Below, one piece after another: positions 1-7,648 of a DNA stretch of 41,690 nucleotides. The notes beneath the pieces are model-generated. The model ran no database searches. It was not told where the DNA came from and saw only the letters and a program-made list of their open reading frames with translations. The number at the start of each line of letters is the position of its first letter. Within the stretch, counting starts at the first letter, position 1. The stretch comes from Leuconostoc rapi (lineage in GTDB: Bacteria > Bacillota > Bacilli > Lactobacillales > Lactobacillaceae). The position numbers and the translations under genes were made by a program. The stretch is from positions 1-41,690 of the forward strand of contig NZ_JAFBEK010000012.1 of assembly GCF_016908715.1 (NCBI RefSeq), in the 5' to 3' direction.

Positions 1-78
1 ATCAATGCGAGACCAATGAAAACACTCAACTGGCAATCACCACGAAAGGTTTTTCAGCAGTTTGCAGTGTTCGGTTAA
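1..78 (+). CDS. IS30-family transposase, C-terminal fragment
   Basis: Frame 1 reads 25 residues to a TAA. They include RPMKTLNWQSPRKVF and end QQFAVFG. This is the usual tail of IS30-family transposases, where a 'RP + K.L.W.SP...VF' block follows the catalytic DDE domain. The DDE residues are upstream of the window, so integrity of the full transposase cannot be judged. Confidence 0.75.
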   Translation: MNARPMKTLNWQSPRKVFQQFAVFG

Positions 79-93
79 TTCTTGCAATCTACC
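1..93 (+). mobile_element. IS30-family insertion sequence, right end (partial)
   Basis: The window opens inside an insertion sequence. A transposase C-terminus is read to a TAA at 76-78 and is followed at once by the element's terminal repeat, which read inward on the minus strand starts GGTAGATTGCAAGAATT (93 down to 77). IS30 elements typically end this close after the stop codon. The left part lies outside the window. The boundary at 93 is inferred from this terminal motif and from the break in a gene start on the other side. Confidence 0.75.
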
Positions 94-106
94 ATAAATA
101 AATCAT
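94..106 (-). pseudogene. Gene start interrupted by the IS30 element (MIYL...)
   Basis: On the minus strand a good ribosome binding site (AAAGGAG, 118-112) is followed after five to six bases by ATG at 106-104 and codons for M-I-Y-L. The reading then runs into the IS terminal repeat at 93, where a stop appears after one more codon. A promoter and a leader with its own terminator hairpin lie upstream. The rest of the gene is outside the window or lost. Four codons are too few to name the product. Confidence 0.5.
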
Positions 107-124
107 AATTTCTCCTTTGAAAAC

Positions 125-170
125 AAAAAACTTCAAAAATAGTTAGCTCCCCGACTAACAATTCTTGAAG
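125..170 (-). terminator. Leader terminator (attenuator) of the interrupted gene
   Basis: Near-perfect inverted repeat: CTTCAAGAATTGTTAG (170-155) pairs with CTAACTATTTTTGAAG (146-131), with an eight-base loop TCGGGGAG and a run of Ts on the minus strand. It lies between a promoter (205-234) and the RBS/ATG (118-104), which is the position of a transcription attenuator or riboswitch expression platform. I could not match it to a known riboswitch class. Confidence 0.6.
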
Positions 171-204
171 TTTTCACTCAACCGATTGATATTTAACTTT
201 ATTC

Positions 205-234
205 ATTTTAACATCATTACTCTGTTTCAATCAA
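205..234 (-). promoter_or_regulatory. Sigma-A-type promoter of the interrupted gene
   Basis: Minus strand: -35 TTGATT (234-229), 18-base spacer, -10 TAAAAT (210-205). The predicted start near 198 gives a leader of about 90 nt containing the terminator hairpin. Confidence 0.5.
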
Positions 235-243
235 ATTTTCGTG

Positions 244-271
244 TTGGTCTGTTATGATATGGATATATAAT
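244..271 (+). promoter_or_regulatory. Promoter of the SLC13-like permease gene
   Basis: TTGGTC (244-249), 16-base spacer, consensus -10 TATAAT (266-271). It is back to back with the minus-strand promoter at 205-234, so the two genes were a divergent pair before the IS insertion. Confidence 0.55.
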
Positions 272-294
272 TATAACTGGAGTGTATAAATGTC

Positions 295-1404
295 ATGCTA
301 AACGTGATTAAACGAACACTAATTGATAAAACGTTCCTCGTGACGCTCATTTTAGCCATCATTGCCTTATTAGTGGGTCATGTCAAAACAACAGATGTCA
401 ACTTTCAAACGGTTTATTCCCTGGCTGCCTTACTAATCACGGTATCAATTTACCAAGAATTAGGTATTTTAAAACATATTGCCCACTATATTGTTTCCAA
501 ATGCAGTTCTTCTCGTACAGTTTTCCTAGTACTCATGCTATGCGCCTTTATCGGGTCGATGCTATTAACCAATGACGTCGCAATTTTAACACTCGTTCCT
601 ATATTTTTTAACATCAAAAAATATATGCATTTACCAAGTATGACTACCATTAGTTTATTGACAATCTTTGCTAATCTCGGTAGCTCTGTCACGCCTTTTG
701 GTAATCCACAAAATATTTATATGGTTACCTTTTACAAGCTCAGTGTTTCTCAATTTCTAAGTATGTCTCTCCTGATTGGCGCTATCGCTCTTAGTATATT
801 ATTCTTCAGCACGTTATTTATACGTTCTGAAAAAATAAATATTAGTTTTGACAATGATCAAACAATTGATCCAAAAAAATTGGTGATATTAATAATTCTA
901 AGCATCATTGTCATACTAGGTGTTTTATCTATCATTCCCATAAATATTGCATTGCTAATCAGCATACTAGCATGTCTGTTTTTAAGCAAGGAATCATTTC
1001 TACATATTGATTACGCTGTTATACTGACATTCGTTAATTTTTTTATAGTCGTTGGTGCAATTAGCAGAGTTGCTTTTGTTCAAAATTTAATGACGATCAG
1101 CACTCAAAATCCAATCGCAACATTTATATCAGCAAGTATTACAAGCCAATTGATCAGCAATGTTCCGGCAGCGGTATTATTATCTCAATTTACTAATCAT
1201 GTTTATGCCCTATTTTTAGGTGTCTCAGTCGGTGGTCTTGGCACATTAATCGCTTCATTAGCTAATCTACTTGCCTTAAGACAATATTCAGCATATTCTC
1301 GAAATCATACTAATTTTAAATTCTTTATCACTTTCACACTTCTAAATGTTTTATTTCTGATTATTTTTGTAGTCATTGGCGTATTATTAATATATGCGGC
1401 ATAG
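295..1404 (+). CDS. SLC13/ArsB-superfamily anion permease
   Basis: A 369-residue polytopic membrane protein with about ten hydrophobic segments. It shows the duplicated hairpin motifs of the SLC13/ArsB/CitM (ion transporter) superfamily: LLTNDVAILTLVPI near residues 90-103 and SNVPAAVLLSQF near 288-299, plus NLGSSVTPFGNPQN near 127-140. Members move dicarboxylates, citrate, sulfate, arsenite or Na+/H+; the substrate cannot be told here. It is shorter than most members (about 420-470). The GGAG at 279-282 is 12 bases from this ATG but only 7 from ATG 290, which opens a three-codon reading frame (MSC-stop) overlapping the start, possibly a coupling device. No partner gene is adjacent. Confidence 0.8.
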   Translation: MLNVIKRTLIDKTFLVTLILAIIALLVGHVKTTDVNFQTVYSLAALLITVSIYQELGILKHIAHYIVSKCSSSRTVFLVLMLCAFIGSMLLTNDVAILTLVPIFFNIKKYMHLPSMTTISLLTIFANLGSSVTPFGNPQNIYMVTFYKLSVSQFLSMSLLIGAIALSILFFSTLFIRSEKINISFDNDQTIDPKKLVILIILSIIVILGVLSIIPINIALLISILACLFLSKESFLHIDYAVILTFVNFFIVVGAISRVAFVQNLMTISTQNPIATFISASITSQLISNVPAAVLLSQFTNHVYALFLGVSVGGLGTLIASLANLLALRQYSAYSRNHTNFKFFITFTLLNVLFLIIFVVIGVLLIYAA

Positions 1405-1500
1405 ATAATGTGAATTAACTGTAAATTCAAAAATAAAATACTGATAAAATGCCTACGTGCCAAGCGTTTCACGTTAAAAAGTCCAGAAAGAAGTTGACAT

Positions 1501-2160
1501 ATGACGACTATTGGTTATGTATATGCACTCGAAAACAAATCATTTCCTGGCTATATCAAAATCGGGCAAACAGCTCATTTAAGCCAAAGATTAAAGCAAT
1601 TTAACGATACCGGCATTCCGGATAGCAAGCCCACTCTGTTGCTATTTGCACTCAAAATAACTAATTTCAAAAGAGCCGAAAGATTATTGCATATTGCGCT
1701 CGCAGATAAACGGGATAGCCTTTCAAAAGAATACTTTAAAGCGAGTTATAATCAGGTTAAAAGTGCTTTTGACTTACTCTTATTTAATGATCCCAATGCT
1801 GAGTTTGTTAAACCAAATGCCTACAATGCTAAAGTTACCGGAATCGATCAACCAAATGTCATAAGAAAAATAGGGCAACGTCCAAATCGTAATTTTCATT
1901 ACCTATCGATTCCAATTGGTGCCAAGTTACAGTTTAAAGACGATCCTAAAATAGAAGTTACTGTACTCGACGGTAAAAATCAGGTTCTTTGCCGCTGTGG
2001 AAACCTACATACACTCTCACGCGCTGCTATTTGCTGTTACGATTATCGTCACAATCTCTCAGGAGAGCAGTCTGGGCGAGATAGAAATGGCTTTGCTTGG
2101 TTCTCTTACCATCACATCTTATTAAAAGATGTCAAGCCCGTAGTCAACGCTGAACTGTAA
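1501..2160 (+). CDS. GIY-YIG-like T5orf172/MUG113 domain protein
   Basis: 219 residues. The N-terminal ~95 match the T5orf172 (MUG113) branch of the GIY-YIG nuclease superfamily: GYVYAL at 5-10 and YIKIGQT at 18-24 correspond to the paired 'GIY/YIG' strands, followed by a conserved Arg-Leu (RL, 29-30) and a long helix. The C-terminal ~85 residues are a separate domain with a CRCG and a CCYDYRH cluster that could bind metal; I do not recognise it. Such proteins occur alone or beside phage and restriction genes. A weak AGAAAGAAG precedes the ATG. It stands alone between the permease and tRNA-Ser; function unknown, nuclease activity only inferred from the fold. Confidence 0.65.
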   Translation: MTTIGYVYALENKSFPGYIKIGQTAHLSQRLKQFNDTGIPDSKPTLLLFALKITNFKRAERLLHIALADKRDSLSKEYFKASYNQVKSAFDLLLFNDPNAEFVKPNAYNAKVTGIDQPNVIRKIGQRPNRNFHYLSIPIGAKLQFKDDPKIEVTVLDGKNQVLCRCGNLHTLSRAAICCYDYRHNLSGEQSGRDRNGFAWFSYHHILLKDVKPVVNAEL

Positions 2161-2195
2161 GCTATTGTGCGTTTACAATATAAATTTTTTACAAC

Positions 2196-2238
2196 AAAAA
2201 GGCGCTACATCAAGGTTTTTGAAACCTGATGCAACGCC
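2196..2238 (-). terminator. Terminator downstream of tRNA-Ser
   Basis: Long hairpin: GGCGTTGCATCAGGTTT (2238-2222) pairs, with minor mismatches, with AAACCTTGATGTAGCGCC (2218-2201), followed on the minus strand by TTTTT. It ends the tRNA transcript and could also stop convergent transcription from the T5orf172 gene. Confidence 0.8.
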
Positions 2239-2251
2239 ATGACATGCTGAG

Positions 2252-2339
2252 TGGAGAAGAAGGGATTCGAACCCTCGCACGCTTTAACACGTCTACACCC
2301 TTAGCAAGGGCGCCTCTTCAGCCGCTTGAGTACTTCTCC
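2252..2339 (-). tRNA. tRNA-Ser (anticodon GCU)
   Basis: 88-nt cloverleaf with the long variable arm of a class II tRNA. The acceptor stem is GGAGAAG (2339-2333) with CTTCTCC (2259-2253), the anticodon loop is in CCCTTGCTAAGGG giving GCU, and the T arm has GGTTCGAATCC. CCA is not encoded. It reads serine codons AGU/AGC. It lies just downstream of recQ on the same strand and has its own terminator. Confidence 0.95.
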
Positions 2340-2389
2340 ATAACAGATACTACTATACCAGATATACTGGATTGTAGCAAGCATCTTTA

Positions 2390-4195
2390 TTAATTCATAT
2401 CATTTTTTAGTACTTCTGCAAATGCGTCATGATAAATATCAAACTTTTTCTCACCAACACCAGAAATAGCTAAAAACTCTTCGGCCGTTTTAGGTCGTAA
2501 AATTGCCATATTCATTAAGGTTTTATCCGAGAAAATCAAAAACGGCGCAATGCCCGCTTCACGTGCCAACTCTAAACGCTTAGCTTTCAATGTAGCAAAC
2601 AATCGATTGTCACTATCAGACAATTTAAGTCCCTTAGCTGCTGATGTGACTTTTTGTTGTGCAATCACGCGTCGATTTAGTCGCTTTTCCACAACGAGCT
2701 GACCTTTTAAAACACGTGCGCCCATTTCGGTGACTTTTAAGACAGGAAACTCACCACCCTCAATTCTTAGATAGCCATCAGCCGTTAAGTAGTCAATAAA
2801 ACTGCTTAGGTCTTTAATCGTTCTGTCTTTCATCAAGCCATATGTGGGTAACTTCATCAAATAGTCATACTTCTTCACAGCGGCATCTTGTGAGCCTTTT
2901 AAAACTTTAGCAACCATCGCTTTTCCAAAGCTTTGGTTCATGCGTACAACATTGGCCAACACACGCTGAGAATCGATTGTGACATCAACCATTTCGCGTG
3001 AATCTAAACAATTAGAACACTGACCACAATCATGATCAATCATTTCCCCAAAATAACCTAATAAATATCTTGGTAAACACGTTTGTGTGTTAGCAAATGC
3101 ATTCATTTCACGAATTTTGTTATATTCATTTTGCTTATGCGCTTCTGTCCCTTCTGATTTTTGGACAAAAAATTCTTGTAAATGAATATCTTGTGGTGCA
3201 TATAATAATATCGCCTCAGATGGTAACCCGTCACGCCCAGCACGACCAATTTCTTGATAATAGGCTTCAATATTTCCCGGTACTGAGTAGTGAATAACAA
3301 AGCGTACGTTTGGCTTGTTAATACCCATGCCAAACGCATTGGTTGCAACAATCACTTGTACTTCATCAAACAAAAAAGCCTCTTGCATCGCTTGACGTTC
3401 ACGCTCTGGTAAACCAGCATGGTAGTGCCCCGCCTTGATGCCTTTTTTATTTAAAAAATCGTACAATTCATCTACTTGCTTGCGCGTAGCAGCATAAATA
3501 ATGCCACTGTGTTCTTTATTTTCACGTAAATAATCTTGTACATATTGCCTTTTATCAACGTTACGTGCAATTTTTAACGCCAAATTATCACGAGCAAAGC
3601 CTGTTAAAATCGTATTTTCATCCGGTACTTCTAACAATTGTTGTAGATTCTGACGAACACGATCTGTAGCGGTTGCTGTCAAACCCAAAACCGCTGGATG
3701 ACCAGGAATTTCAGCCAATAACGGTAAAATATTAAGGTAACTTGGTCGAAAATCATGGCCCCATTGTGACATGACATGCGCCTCATCAATGGCTATTAAT
3801 TCGATTGGTAGTTGCTGAATAAAACTAAAAAAACTTGGAATTTCTAGCCTTTCAGGTGATACATAAAGCATTTTATAAACACCTTGACGTAAGTCAGACA
3901 TGCGTTGTGCTTGGACTTGACCACTCAACGTTGAATTTAAAAAGGTTGCTGCAATTCCCATCGCATCTAAGCCATCAACTTGATCCTTCATCAACGATAT
4001 TAATGGCGAAATCACCAACGTGATGCCTTGAAACATCAATGCTGGTAATTGATATGTAATCGATTTCCCACCACCAGTGGGCATAATGGCTAATGCATGT
4101 TTATGCGCCAATACTTTTTCAATAATATCTAATTGTCCTGTACGAAAATCATCGTACCCAAATACTTCTTTTAAAATTTCACGCGGTTTTTGCAT
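2390..4195 (-). CDS. recQ: ATP-dependent DNA helicase RecQ
   Basis: 601 residues from the ATG at 4195. It unwinds DNA 3'-to-5' in recombinational repair and fork rescue. Superfamily 2 motifs are intact: PTGGGKS (Walker A, K44), DEAH at 137-140, GLTATAT near 171-177, and ATNAFGMGINKPNVRF and QEIGRAGRDG (motifs V and VI) near 284-323. The RecQ zinc cysteines are C373, C390, C393 and C396. A winged-helix RQC region and a C-terminal HRDC domain (about 520-600) follow. A longer reading from a TTG at 4240 has no RBS and would begin upstream of the likely promoter. The chosen ATG also has no Shine-Dalgarno but sits six bases after a perfect TATAAT, suggesting a leaderless mRNA. Confidence 0.93.
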   Translation of the reverse strand: MQKPREILKEVFGYDDFRTGQLDIIEKVLAHKHALAIMPTGGGKSITYQLPALMFQGITLVISPLISLMKDQVDGLDAMGIAATFLNSTLSGQVQAQRMSDLRQGVYKMLYVSPERLEIPSFFSFIQQLPIELIAIDEAHVMSQWGHDFRPSYLNILPLLAEIPGHPAVLGLTATATDRVRQNLQQLLEVPDENTILTGFARDNLALKIARNVDKRQYVQDYLRENKEHSGIIYAATRKQVDELYDFLNKKGIKAGHYHAGLPERERQAMQEAFLFDEVQVIVATNAFGMGINKPNVRFVIHYSVPGNIEAYYQEIGRAGRDGLPSEAILLYAPQDIHLQEFFVQKSEGTEAHKQNEYNKIREMNAFANTQTCLPRYLLGYFGEMIDHDCGQCSNCLDSREMVDVTIDSQRVLANVVRMNQSFGKAMVAKVLKGSQDAAVKKYDYLMKLPTYGLMKDRTIKDLSSFIDYLTADGYLRIEGGEFPVLKVTEMGARVLKGQLVVEKRLNRRVIAQQKVTSAAKGLKLSDSDNRLFATLKAKRLELAREAGIAPFLIFSDKTLMNMAILRPKTAEEFLAISGVGEKKFDIYHDAFAEVLKNDMN

Positions 4196-4201
4196 AATTC
4201 T

Positions 4202-4230
4202 ATTATAAGCTATTGACCAATTGTTGTGTA
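4202..4230 (-). promoter_or_regulatory. recQ promoter giving a leaderless transcript
   Basis: Minus strand: -35 TACACA (4230-4225, 4 of 6), 17-base spacer, perfect -10 TATAAT (4207-4202). Only six bases (AGAATT) separate the -10 from ATG, so transcription would begin on or next to the A of the start codon. Confidence 0.5.
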
Positions 4231-4392
4231 CTGAAAACAAATTGTAGCGTCAATTTTTAATTTTTTTCATCCCAAAATAAATCATTTAATGTCCAAGTTA
4301 ATAGCGGGATTGTACTTTGCCATTAGTAGACTTTTTCCCACGACAAACGACATCATACATATAACTAAAAATATTATTCCAGCTGGTCTTAA

Positions 4393-4453
4393 AATGTGTA
4401 GTTGACTTCTCATTCTAGTTTGATACAATAAAAAGAGAAGTCAACTACACATT
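4393..4453 (+). promoter_or_regulatory. Promoter within a perfect 19-bp inverted repeat (operator)
   Basis: AATGTGTAGTTGACTTCTC (4393-4411) recurs as its exact reverse complement at 4435-4453. The left arm contains the -35 TTGACT (4402-4407). The 23-base gap holds the -10 TACAAT (4424-4429, 16-base spacer). The right arm covers the transcription start. The mRNA would contain only the right arm, so this is a DNA operator pair and not an RNA hairpin. The likely ligand is the Xre regulator encoded directly downstream. Confidence 0.75.
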
Positions 4454-4468
4454 AAGAAGGTGATTGTT

Positions 4469-4669
4469 TTGGAAGTTGTTAATCATGTTCAATATTATCG
4501 TAAGCAAGCTGGACTAACACAAGAAAATCTAGCTCAGCTAGTAAACGTTTCTCGAAAAACGATTAATTCTCTGGAGCGCGGTAATTATACGCCATCATTG
4601 TTATTGGCTTTACAAATATCAAAGGTACTTCATCTAGAAATTAATGATATTTTCAGCATTGAGGAATAA
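4469..4669 (+). CDS. Small Xre/Cro-family transcriptional regulator
   Basis: About 66 residues, essentially one Cro/CI helix-turn-helix: RKQAGLTQENLAQLVNVSRK followed by TINSLERGNYTPS and a short C-terminal helix ending EINDIFSIEE, typical of the YgzD/YozG-like small regulators. I start at TTG 4469, eight bases after AGAAGG (4455-4460); an in-frame GTG at 4460 overlaps that ribosome binding site and would add three residues. The gene follows its own promoter/operator repeat and precedes a membrane protein by 16 bases, so autoregulation of the pair is likely. The membrane partner may sequester or modulate it, by analogy with similar pairs; that part is inference. Confidence 0.85.
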   Translation: MEVVNHVQYYRKQAGLTQENLAQLVNVSRKTINSLERGNYTPSLLLALQISKVLHLEINDIFSIEE

Positions 4670-4685
4670 AAAGGAATGTTAAGTC

Positions 4686-5162
4686 ATGAAAAAAATAATT
4701 TTTGAACAAGTATCTAATATGATTCTTGCAATACTATTAGCTTGTGCAGCCGCATCAACGATTGCAGGTTCTAACATCAATACAGATTCATCTGATTATC
4801 TTGTCGATATTCATTTTGATAAATTATGGTTAGTTTTCATATTGGCTGCTTTTATTTTTACTGTTTTACGCTACGGGTACAGCAAATATCTCGGCAAACA
4901 TGATGGCTATGACGCCAAAAACGCAGAATTTAGCTACCAAGACGAACGTGAAAAACTTATTTCACAACATGCGACCAAGATAACTTATCAATTCATGACT
5001 AATATTCTAGCTGCATCTATAATTGTTCTTGTGTTCTGCAACGCACTGACAAATTCTATTTTCGTACTTCGTCTCATACCAGTCATTTTAATCGCCATAT
5101 GCCTAATTTTGATGTTTTTTGTTTACTTAGTTGCTTGGATTGTTTATGATCATAAGCTTTAA
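4686..5162 (+). CDS. DUF2178-like four-helix membrane protein
   Basis: 158 residues with hydrophobic segments near 8-28, 48-66, 102-122 and 128-150. A cytoplasmic loop between helices 2 and 3 contains DEREKLISQHATKITYQ (about 82-98), the DER..(I)..A motif of DUF2178-type proteins often encoded next to small Xre regulators. AAGGAA precedes the ATG. It is co-transcribed with the regulator and ends at a strong terminator. Molecular role unknown; a regulator-partner role is inferred from gene pairing. Confidence 0.7.
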   Translation: MKKIIFEQVSNMILAILLACAAASTIAGSNINTDSSDYLVDIHFDKLWLVFILAAFIFTVLRYGYSKYLGKHDGYDAKNAEFSYQDEREKLISQHATKITYQFMTNILAASIIVLVFCNALTNSIFVLRLIPVILIAICLILMFFVYLVAWIVYDHKL

Positions 5163-5185
5163 ATATTGGAAATATTATTGCATTG

Positions 5186-5222
5186 AAAAGCGCTGTTCCT
5201 TAAAAAGAGACAACGCTTTTTT
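5186..5222 (+). terminator. Terminator after the Xre/membrane-protein pair
   Basis: AAAAGCG (5186-5192) pairs with CGCTTTT (5214-5220), with additional pairing of TGTT with AACA-like bases inside, followed by Ts. It lies between convergent genes and can act in both directions. Confidence 0.75.
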
Positions 5223-5239
5223 GCTATAACAGAGCATAT

Positions 5240-5992
5240 CTATTTAAGTATCATCCTTTTAACAGCCCCACCCGCACCAACTAAACCAACAATCGTACTT
5301 AAAAAAACAACCAACAAAAATACAACAATTTGAACATGATCAAAACTAATCAATGACTTAGCATGCAGTCCGATCACGATTTGATTGTACGGATAAAAGT
5401 CACCTACCGTGCTATTAATAATTGAGATAATCAAACCAAAAATGATGATACCAAAGTTAACTAATAAACTAGCCGTGAAATTTTTAACTTTCAATGCAAT
5501 CCAAAGCTGAATCGCAATCACACCCAAACTACCAAACCACCCTAGAATGGCCCAACTCACAAATTGACTCATGCTAACAGATCCTGGTAAATGTAATAAA
5601 TAACCCATGATCACAAATATTAGGAAACCAACAACCTGATTAATTAAGCTTATAAAAGCAACATACAACCATTTTGCCATGACAAGATGTGTTACTTTCA
5701 TTGGCGATACGATCATTCTAAATAAATTATTGTTATCTAATTCATTTTTAATATTATTTGCGACAATAATACCCAAAAACATAGGAATAAATATTTGAGA
5801 AGCAAATAAGTTACTCTCTCCCCACAATGCTAACCACTGCGTATGACTCTGAATAAAAACTTGTTTATTAGCAGTATATAAAAATGTTCCCAAAAGCAAA
5901 CCTAGAAATGAACCAACCAGCAGAATCGCCATGCTCATAGATCTTTTATTCTTTAAATGTTCGGTATACATCAAACTCATTACATTTTGCAC
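5240..5992 (-). CDS. ABC-2 type exporter permease (LanG/BcrB-like)
   Basis: 250 residues with six predicted membrane helices. The start MQNVMSLMYTEHLKNKRS, an amphipathic stretch before the first helix, is typical of ABC-2 permeases of the lantibiotic-immunity EFG/bacitracin BcrB group. It is the last gene of a three-gene unit (ATPase, permease, permease) with a four-base gap from its sister permease. The pair probably forms a heterodimeric membrane channel removing an antimicrobial peptide or lipid from the membrane; substrate unknown. Confidence 0.7.
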   Translation of the reverse strand: MQNVMSLMYTEHLKNKRSMSMAILLVGSFLGLLLGTFLYTANKQVFIQSHTQWLALWGESNLFASQIFIPMFLGIIVANNIKNELDNNNLFRMIVSPMKVTHLVMAKWLYVAFISLINQVVGFLIFVIMGYLLHLPGSVSMSQFVSWAILGWFGSLGVIAIQLWIALKVKNFTASLLVNFGIIIFGLIISIINSTVGDFYPYNQIVIGLHAKSLISFDHVQIVVFLLVVFLSTIVGLVGAGGAVKRMILK

Positions 5993-5996
5993 AATA

Positions 5997-6743
5997 TCAT
6001 ACCTCCAATGTCTTATTTGTATACCATTCTGTGAAAAGAACTACGACTAAACCAACAAAAAACACGATAAACAAATTGATTAATATAGATGGATTGACTA
6101 CAATTGTTTTTGCTTGCAGCATCAAAGGATTTAATAATGACACATACAACATAGGTATAAAACGCATCGTAGTTTGCGGCAACATACCAGAGGTCATCAT
6201 TGCAATAAAACTGCCTGCTAGTCCTAATAATATACCCACCACTTGACGCTCAACGATAAATGATACCGACATTTGAAACGCTAGTGTACCGACTAAACCC
6301 GTTAACAAACAAACCATGGTTATGATAAAAAGGTGCCCTGTAAAAACAATATGCATATTTTGACTAACGTATTTTACTGTCATCACCTGTATTAGCCAGT
6401 ACATCAGAACGATTAAGCTACCAAAGCATAATTTCGCTGTATATAGTTGTCGATGATTTTGGTTATTAACACGCAAAACACTTGGCATGTCATTATCAAA
6501 ATCAATTGCCACAATACGCGATGCTAATATACTGATAAATAATGGCGCAAAGAAACCATTGACCGTCATTAACATTAATAACAAATAATTTTGATCCAAA
6601 ATAAATGTTTTATGAGGTAAAGATTGTGTTCGAATCATGCTAACATAAAACCAAAACACCTCAACAATCATAATCAAAATCAGTCCAAGCCAAAATGGAC
6701 GCCGTCTATTTTTAGCCACTTCAATAAAAATATTTTTTATCAT
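5997..6743 (-). CDS. ABC-2 type exporter permease (LanE-like)
   Basis: 248 residues, six predicted helices, beginning MIKNIFIEVAKNRRRPFWLG (cytoplasmic basic patch before helix 1). Its start overlaps the end of the ATPase gene by four bases (ATGA), implying translational coupling. It is distantly similar in size and layout to the following permease, as in LanEFG transporters. Its position beside an agr-type two-component system supports a peptide-immunity or sensing role; this is contextual inference. Confidence 0.7.
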   Translation of the reverse strand: MIKNIFIEVAKNRRRPFWLGLILIMIVEVFWFYVSMIRTQSLPHKTFILDQNYLLLMLMTVNGFFAPLFISILASRIVAIDFDNDMPSVLRVNNQNHRQLYTAKLCFGSLIVLMYWLIQVMTVKYVSQNMHIVFTGHLFIITMVCLLTGLVGTLAFQMSVSFIVERQVVGILLGLAGSFIAMMTSGMLPQTTMRFIPMLYVSLLNPLMLQAKTIVVNPSILINLFIVFFVGLVVVLFTEWYTNKTLEV

Positions 6744-7648
6744 TGCGCACCTTCCGTCATCGTTAGAAACATATCTTCTAATGAATTTTTGACAACATGC
6801 AACTCGTGGACACCAATATCATGCGTTACCAACAATTGATTTATTTGAATAATCGTCGCACGGTCAATATTGTTTAGTTCAAAACCATCTTCATTTTGTT
6901 TATTAATCAAGTATTGATGTTGTTCTAACAAACGAACCGCTGCGCTATTATTGTCCGTCTTAATCACTAATCGACTGGTTTTCTCCAGTTCTGCTAAACT
7001 ACCTTCATATTTTATCTGCCCATTATTGATAATCGCAACCCGATTAGCTATTTTCTCAATTTCAGACAAAATATGACTAGAAATTAAAACTGTTGTCCCA
7101 TATTTTTCAGGGAGTAATGCGATTAATTCTCGAATCTCTCTTACCCCTTTAGGGTCTAAACCATTTGTAGGTTCATCTAAAATAATTAATTTCGGGAATT
7201 TCAACAAGGCTAATGCTATACCTAGGCGCTGTTTCATACCCAGAGAATAATTTTTAACCAATTTCTTTTTGGGGACATTCTGCAAATCAACAATTGTTAA
7301 AACCTTTTCAATGTTATCCTGAGGGACATCTGCTAAACATTGTAAGATCTTCAAATTTTCAATCGCAGTCAAATTAGGATAAAACGATGGGGCTTCAATC
7401 AAAGAACCAATATCGGATAAATAGGCGTTTGTTTCTGCTATATTATATTGATCGAATAACTTGATGGTGCCACTATCAAGTTTAATTAACTTTAAAATAG
7501 CTTTCATCGTTGTAGACTTCCCAGCGCCATTTTTACCTAATAAACCATAAATATCGCCTTCGTGCACAGTCAAAGACACGTCTTTCAGTATACGATTACC
7601 TTGAAAACTTTTGGATAAATTGTTCACCTCTAATATATTATTAGTCAT
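6740..7648 (-). CDS. ABC transporter ATPase (BcrA/LanF-like)
   Basis: 302 residues. Walker A GKNGAGKST at about 38-46, signature YSLGMKQR at 134-141 (the SLGM variant of the BcrA/DrrA group), Walker B LIILDEPTNGLDP at 154-166, and a switch histidine in SSHILSE. The ~80-residue C-terminal extension is usual for this group. AGGAG lies six bases before the ATG. First recognised gene of a three-gene exporter unit transcribed away from the two-component genes at 7829. A 41-codon reading frame overlaps its start. Confidence 0.88.
   Translation of the reverse strand: MTNNILEVNNLSKSFQGNRILKDVSLTVHEGDIYGLLGKNGAGKSTTMKAILKLIKLDSGTIKLFDQYNIAETNAYLSDIGSLIEAPSFYPNLTAIENLKILQCLADVPQDNIEKVLTIVDLQNVPKKKLVKNYSLGMKQRLGIALALLKFPKLIILDEPTNGLDPKGVREIRELIALLPEKYGTTVLISSHILSEIEKIANRVAIINNGQIKYEGSLAELEKTSRLVIKTDNNSAAVRLLEQHQYLINKQNEDGFELNNIDRATIIQINQLLVTHDIGVHELHVVKNSLEDMFLTMTEGAQ

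Noticed and set aside
1465-1480. Second parS-like sequence CGTTTCACGTTAAAAA
   Set aside because: Only 13 of 16 matches and the palindrome is broken, including the conserved GTGAAAC half; probably chance.
3835-4023. Plus-strand open frames inside recQ
   Set aside because: Antisense shadows of a well-conserved helicase gene with no RBS.
4196-4240. TTG start extending RecQ by 15 residues
   Set aside because: No RBS, and the likely -10 element lies within the extension.
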